A DNA stretch of 8,933 nt from Blastocatellia bacterium. GTDB lineage: Bacteria > Acidobacteriota > Blastocatellia > Pyrinomonadales > Pyrinomonadaceae. The stretch covers positions 1 through 8,933 of the forward strand of contig JACDAY010000304.1 in assembly GCA_013695195.1 (NCBI GenBank), given 5' to 3'. Below the pieces are notes generated by a model. That model did no database searches. It had not been told where the DNA came from and saw only the letters and a list, made by a program, of their open reading frames with translations. This document shows, piece after piece, positions 6,058 to 8,933 of this stretch. A program made the position numbers and the translations under genes. Within the stretch, counting starts at the first letter, position 1; each line of letters begins with the position of its first letter.

Positions 6058-8679
6058 ATGAAGAAAACGCTATCCATATGTCTGCTTGCAATTGTATCTT
6101 GTTCGACCTGTTTTCCCATATTTGCACAGAAAAGTACTAATACCGGTTTTTCACTTAACAACCTCCGGCGTCCTGCAACCCGTTTTGCCAGTGCACAGGC
6201 TGTTACCGACGGTAACGGTGTGTTTCTCGAATGGATTATGGAGCGTGAGATAGATAATGTAGGCTTTTATGTTTATCGAAGCGATTATCGGGGCAGAGAG
6301 CTGGTTTCGGAGTTTATCGGCGGTTCATCGCTGCGTGTCGGAGCATATCCGATGAACGGTGAAAAATACACTTTTTTTGATGCGGAAGGCGATGTTTCAT
6401 CGAATTATACTATTGAAAGCCTTCATATGAGCGGGAAAAAGACCGCCAAAGATGCACTAGTGCCAAAGTTTGTCGAGAATCTTACTGAGTTAGCCGGGTC
6501 TACTTCACAAGAGATGGCTGACTTTTCCAAATCCAAGCCGACTGTTACATCCAACGCACTTCATTTAACTTCGGAAGTTTCGCGTGAAGTAAGCCGGAAT
6601 CTTATCGCATCGGATATCGATACACACAGGTGGGTTGTTGCCCAGCCTGGCGTCAGGATCGGAGTTCGTAAAGAAGGCATGTATAGGGTTACGAAATCCG
6701 CGCTTGAAACCGGCGGATTTAATGTCAATAGCGATCCGAATTTCTGGCAGCTTTACGTCGAAGGCGTTGAGCAAGCACTTATCGTAGGGCCAAACTCCGA
6801 ATATATCGAGTTTTACGGGAAAGGCGTCGATACAGTTGAGAGCGATACCGGCATGTATTATCTTGTTTCGGGAACCACCGCCGGAAAGCGCATTCAATCT
6901 CGCGGGGTGCGTCCGGCTGCCGGAACGGTAATTGCGCCTAATTATGAACAGTCTTTTATTAAAAAGGAAAGAACGACGTATTCCAACGACATTTTGAACG
7001 GCAGTGCCGGAAATTACTGGGGGCGTGGAGTTGGTTCCTTGACGGCGACGGTTCCATTTACTTTAACAGCTGTCGATTTTCAAAGATCCGAGGCAGCTTT
7101 GGAAGTGAAATTTCAGGGTTTTTCTTTTGGCCCGCATTCAATTCAGGTCGTGCTCAACGGGCAAACGTTAAGTCCGACAAACGCTAACGGACGAGCTCCG
7201 TTCTCCGGTAATTATGTAGTGCCGACATCGTTCCTGCTTGAAGGATCGAACAATCTTCAATTGACAGCCATGGGCCCTACCGGAGATTTCAGCTTGTTCG
7301 ATTCGGTAAGTGTTAATTTCGGCCGCAAACATATTGCCGACCAAAATCAACTTGCCTTTTACACGCAAAATTATCGAACGGCAAAGCTGGAAGGGTTTTC
7401 ATCTCAGAATATACGTGTTTTCGACATAACCGCCCAGGGCTCGCCGGTTCTGCTTACAAATTTAAGCGTTCAACAGGATGGGTCTTCTTTTGGAACAACT
7501 ATCCCGGCCAGCCGCGGCCGCCTGATGTATGCAATCGAAAATAGTGCTCTTTTGCAGCCCGCATCGATTACAACTAATAATCCATCTGTATTGAGAGCTC
7601 CGGCGAATGAAGGAGACCTGATAATAATTACTTATAGGAACTGGATGGCAGAGGCTGAAAATTGGGCGAATTATCGGCGCGGACAGGGCTTCGCTGTAAA
7701 AGTCGTTGAAGTTTCCGATATCTACGATGAATTTAATTACGGAGTACTCAGTGCCGATTCGATCGAAAGCTTTCTCTTTTATGCTAAGAATAATTGGGTA
7801 AATCCGCCGGAATATGTGCTTCTTCTTGGCGATTCTACTTACGATTCACGTAATTATGAGGGCCTCGGTTTTTTTAATTTCGTTCCGACTCGGATCGTCA
7901 ATACTCTTTATTCGGAAACCGGCAGTGATGAATCTCTTGCGGATTTTAACAACGACGGTCTGGCTGAGATTGCCATCGGCAGGGTTCCGGTAAGAAGCGG
8001 TCAGTCGGCAACCAATATTCTTGCAAAGGTTACGTCATACGAACAATCGCTGCCGGCCACACCTTTAGATCGCGGTGCTCTGTTTGCTTACGACTCGTTC
8101 GATGCAACGAATAATTATGATTTTCAACAAATCAGTACCCGGATACGAAATCAGCTGCCGGCGTCGATGCCGGTCAAGATGATCGGCCGCGGGGAAACGC
8201 CTCCCCCGCCGGACACACCGCAAACGCTTCTCATCAACACTATGAACTCCGGAAAGTATATTATTAATTATTCCGGTCATGGAACAATCGGGTCTTGGGC
8301 TGCTGCTTCCTTTTTCTTTAGCGGCAACGTTTCGCAGCTGACAAATGCCAATAGCCTGTCAATTTATACGATGCTGACGTGTCTCAACGGATATTTTTTG
8401 ACTGTTACGAGCCGAAGCTTGTCGGAAACGCTTTTAGAATCGACCACCGGCGGCGGGATCGCGGTCTGGGCATCGTCCGGGCTGACGACGCCGGACATTC
8501 AGGAAGTTATGGCTACACGTTTTTACCGCCAGATCAGTTCCGGAAGCCTTACGCGAATGGGCGATTTGGTTAAAGACGCAAAGTCTACCTTGCCTGGAGG
8601 CAGCGACGTGCGGCTTTCGTGGGTTTTAATTGGTGATCCGATGCTAAAGGTGCGTGAAGCATCGACAGGTGGTCGTTAG
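6058..8679 (+). CDS. Secreted C25 (gingipain-type) cysteine peptidase
   Basis: This 873-residue exported protein has a C-terminal peptidase C25 domain, the caspase-like clan of the gingipains. Residues 1-23 are a Sec signal peptide (MKKTLSICLL...IFA, cleavage before Q24). Residues about 43-126 (FLEWIMEREIDNVGFYVYRSD ... YTIESLHMSG) resemble a fibronectin-III-like module. Residues about 190-500 form a beta-rich N-terminal region, probably prodomain and accessory domains. The catalytic domain spans about 519-868: LIIITYRNWM, EYVLLLGDSTYDS, a calcium-loop-like DFNNDGLAEIAIGR (D629, N631, D633), YSGHGTIG with catalytic H741, and MLTCLNGYF with nucleophile C775. The 34-residue His-Cys spacing is close to that of gingipain R. 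Arg- or Lys-type specificity cannot be read from the sequence. The protein ends about 100 residues after C775, with no type IX secretion C-terminal domain or membrane anchor visible. It has its own promoter and ends in a strong terminator, so it is probably monocistronic. Confidence 0.88.
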   Translation: MKKTLSICLLAIVSCSTCFPIFAQKSTNTGFSLNNLRRPATRFASAQAVTDGNGVFLEWIMEREIDNVGFYVYRSDYRGRELVSEFIGGSSLRVGAYPMNGEKYTFFDAEGDVSSNYTIESLHMSGKKTAKDALVPKFVENLTELAGSTSQEMADFSKSKPTVTSNALHLTSEVSREVSRNLIASDIDTHRWVVAQPGVRIGVRKEGMYRVTKSALETGGFNVNSDPNFWQLYVEGVEQALIVGPNSEYIEFYGKGVDTVESDTGMYYLVSGTTAGKRIQSRGVRPAAGTVIAPNYEQSFIKKERTTYSNDILNGSAGNYWGRGVGSLTATVPFTLTAVDFQRSEAALEVKFQGFSFGPHSIQVVLNGQTLSPTNANGRAPFSGNYVVPTSFLLEGSNNLQLTAMGPTGDFSLFDSVSVNFGRKHIADQNQLAFYTQNYRTAKLEGFSSQNIRVFDITAQGSPVLLTNLSVQQDGSSFGTTIPASRGRLMYAIENSALLQPASITTNNPSVLRAPANEGDLIIITYRNWMAEAENWANYRRGQGFAVKVVEVSDIYDEFNYGVLSADSIESFLFYAKNNWVNPPEYVLLLGDSTYDSRNYEGLGFFNFVPTRIVNTLYSETGSDESLADFNNDGLAEIAIGRVPVRSGQSATNILAKVTSYEQSLPATPLDRGALFAYDSFDATNNYDFQQISTRIRNQLPASMPVKMIGRGETPPPPDTPQTLLINTMNSGKYIINYSGHGTIGSWAAASFFFSGNVSQLTNANSLSIYTMLTCLNGYFLTVTSRSLSETLLESTTGGGIAVWASSGLTTPDIQEVMATRFYRQISSGSLTRMGDLVKDAKSTLPGGSDVRLSWVLIGDPMLKVREASTGGR

Positions 8680-8680
8680 G

Positions 8681-8711
8681 AAAAAAGGGCGTCGGATAAG
8701 ACGCCTTTTTT
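8681..8711. terminator. Bidirectional intrinsic terminator
   Basis: GGCGTC (8688-8693) pairs with GACGCC (8700-8705) around the loop GGATAA. The stem is flanked by A6 on the left and T6 on the right, which can also pair. On the plus strand the T run ends the C25 peptidase transcript 2 nt after its stop codon. On the minus strand the A run becomes a U run, and it lies just 4 nt past the encoded CCA of the tRNA. It therefore suits both convergent units. Confidence 0.9.
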
Positions 8712-8714
8712 GTC

Positions 8715-8791
8715 TGGTACTCGCGGCAGGATTTGAACCTGCGACTTCTTCCTTCGGAGGGAAGCACTCTATCCAACTGAGCTACGCGAGC
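8715..8791 (-). tRNA. tRNA-Arg (anticodon CCG), CCA encoded
   Basis: Read on the minus strand, all arms fold. The acceptor GCTCGCG pairs with CGCGAGT (one G-U at the first pair). The D stem is GCTC/GAGT with loop AGTTGGATA. The anticodon stem CTTCC/GGAAG encloses the loop CTCCGAA (T33, anticodon CCG, A37). The variable loop is AAGTC, and the T arm is GCAGG-TTCAAAT-CCTGC. The discriminator is A, followed by a genomic CCA (8715-8717). CCG reads CGG arginine codons. The gene starts 22 bp after the stop of the PPIase gene on the same strand and probably shares its transcript; processing by RNase P and 3' trimming is expected. Confidence 0.95.
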
Positions 8792-8813
8792 TAAATTTAT
8801 AAATGATCCAGTT

Positions 8814-8933
8814 TTACCTACCCGGTTGAATCGTAATAGTTTTTATCCTTACGGCTTCGACCGGGCGTTCTATTTCCTTTGGTTCCACGCCGGAGATCGT
8901 CCGCACATTATTCATCCCTTCAATAACTTTTCC
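8814..8933 (-). CDS. Cyclophilin-type peptidyl-prolyl cis-trans isomerase, C-terminal end only
   Basis: Thirty-nine codons plus TAA (8814-8816) run in from the right edge. The translation starts GKVIEGMNNVRTISGVE, continues with RPVEAVRIKTITI and ends in QPGR. This matches the last strands of cyclophilins, where '(F)GKVxEGMDVVDKI...' is followed by '...P..PVVIKSITI'. These enzymes isomerise Xaa-Pro bonds and help protein folding. The catalytic Arg/Phe/His residues lie outside the window, and so does any signal peptide, so location is unknown. The call rests on the C-terminal motif only. Confidence 0.7.
   Translation of the reverse strand, partial: GKVIEGMNNVRTISGVEPKEIERPVEAVRIKTITIQPGR

Noticed and set aside
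8585..8776. A 63-codon minus-strand open frame
   Set aside because: It runs through the tRNA and the terminator and lies antisense to the end of the peptidase gene, so it is chance.

Overview
The window looks like chromosomal DNA from a Gram-negative-type heterotroph, most likely an acidobacterium of the Blastocatellia/Pyrinomonadaceae kind. The pointers are the long 'VPIGRN' form of the YraN protein, an S9 peptidase with the 'QDKGGDEN' propeller blade, a secreted C25 (gingipain-type) peptidase, a PQQ-type sugar dehydrogenase and moderate GC. This is recognition by eye, not a database result, and the phylum call is only moderately secure. There are no phage, plasmid, transposase or CRISPR signs.

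Layout. Positions 1-1050 (minus) hold the first 350 codons of an exported S9-family peptidase whose catalytic half lies outside the window. Upstream of it on the same strand is yraN (1111-1587, minus). Only 14 bp separate the yraN start from the start of a divergent exported sugar dehydrogenase gene (1602-2873, plus), so each gene's promoter must lie inside the other's coding sequence. A short spacer (2874-2952) carries a hairpin and what looks like a decayed REP-like palindrome. It leads into acnA, the TCA-cycle aconitase (2953-5826, plus), which has all three Fe-S cysteines and an extra low-complexity inter-domain linker. A 231-bp spacer with a consensus -10 box and a strong Shine-Dalgarno sequence precedes an 873-residue secreted C25 cysteine peptidase (6058-8679, plus). 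A hairpin with A and T tracts on its two sides (8681-8711) can terminate from both directions. It separates this gene from a minus-strand tRNA-Arg(CCG) with encoded CCA (8715-8791), which sits 22 bp downstream of the tail of a cyclophilin-type peptidyl-prolyl isomerase gene (8814-8933, minus, cut by the window edge).

How the genes fit together. The block mixes housekeeping functions (aconitase, YraN, tRNA-Arg, PPIase) with exported degradative or oxidative enzymes (S9 peptidase, sugar dehydrogenase, C25 peptidase). This suits a soil or sediment organism that uses protein and sugar outside the cytoplasm. I see no operon-level pathway joining them and no convincing new multi-gene system. The most interesting cross-gene signal is that all three exported proteins place glutamine directly after the predicted signal-peptide cleavage site, as in the Bacteroidetes 'Q-rule' for pyroglutamate N termini. 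Other points worth a second look are the C25 peptidase with no C-terminal sorting domain, the extended -10 promoter of yraN inside the neighbouring gene, the repeat-bearing linker in aconitase, the missing Shine-Dalgarno of acnA, and the degenerate palindrome before acnA.
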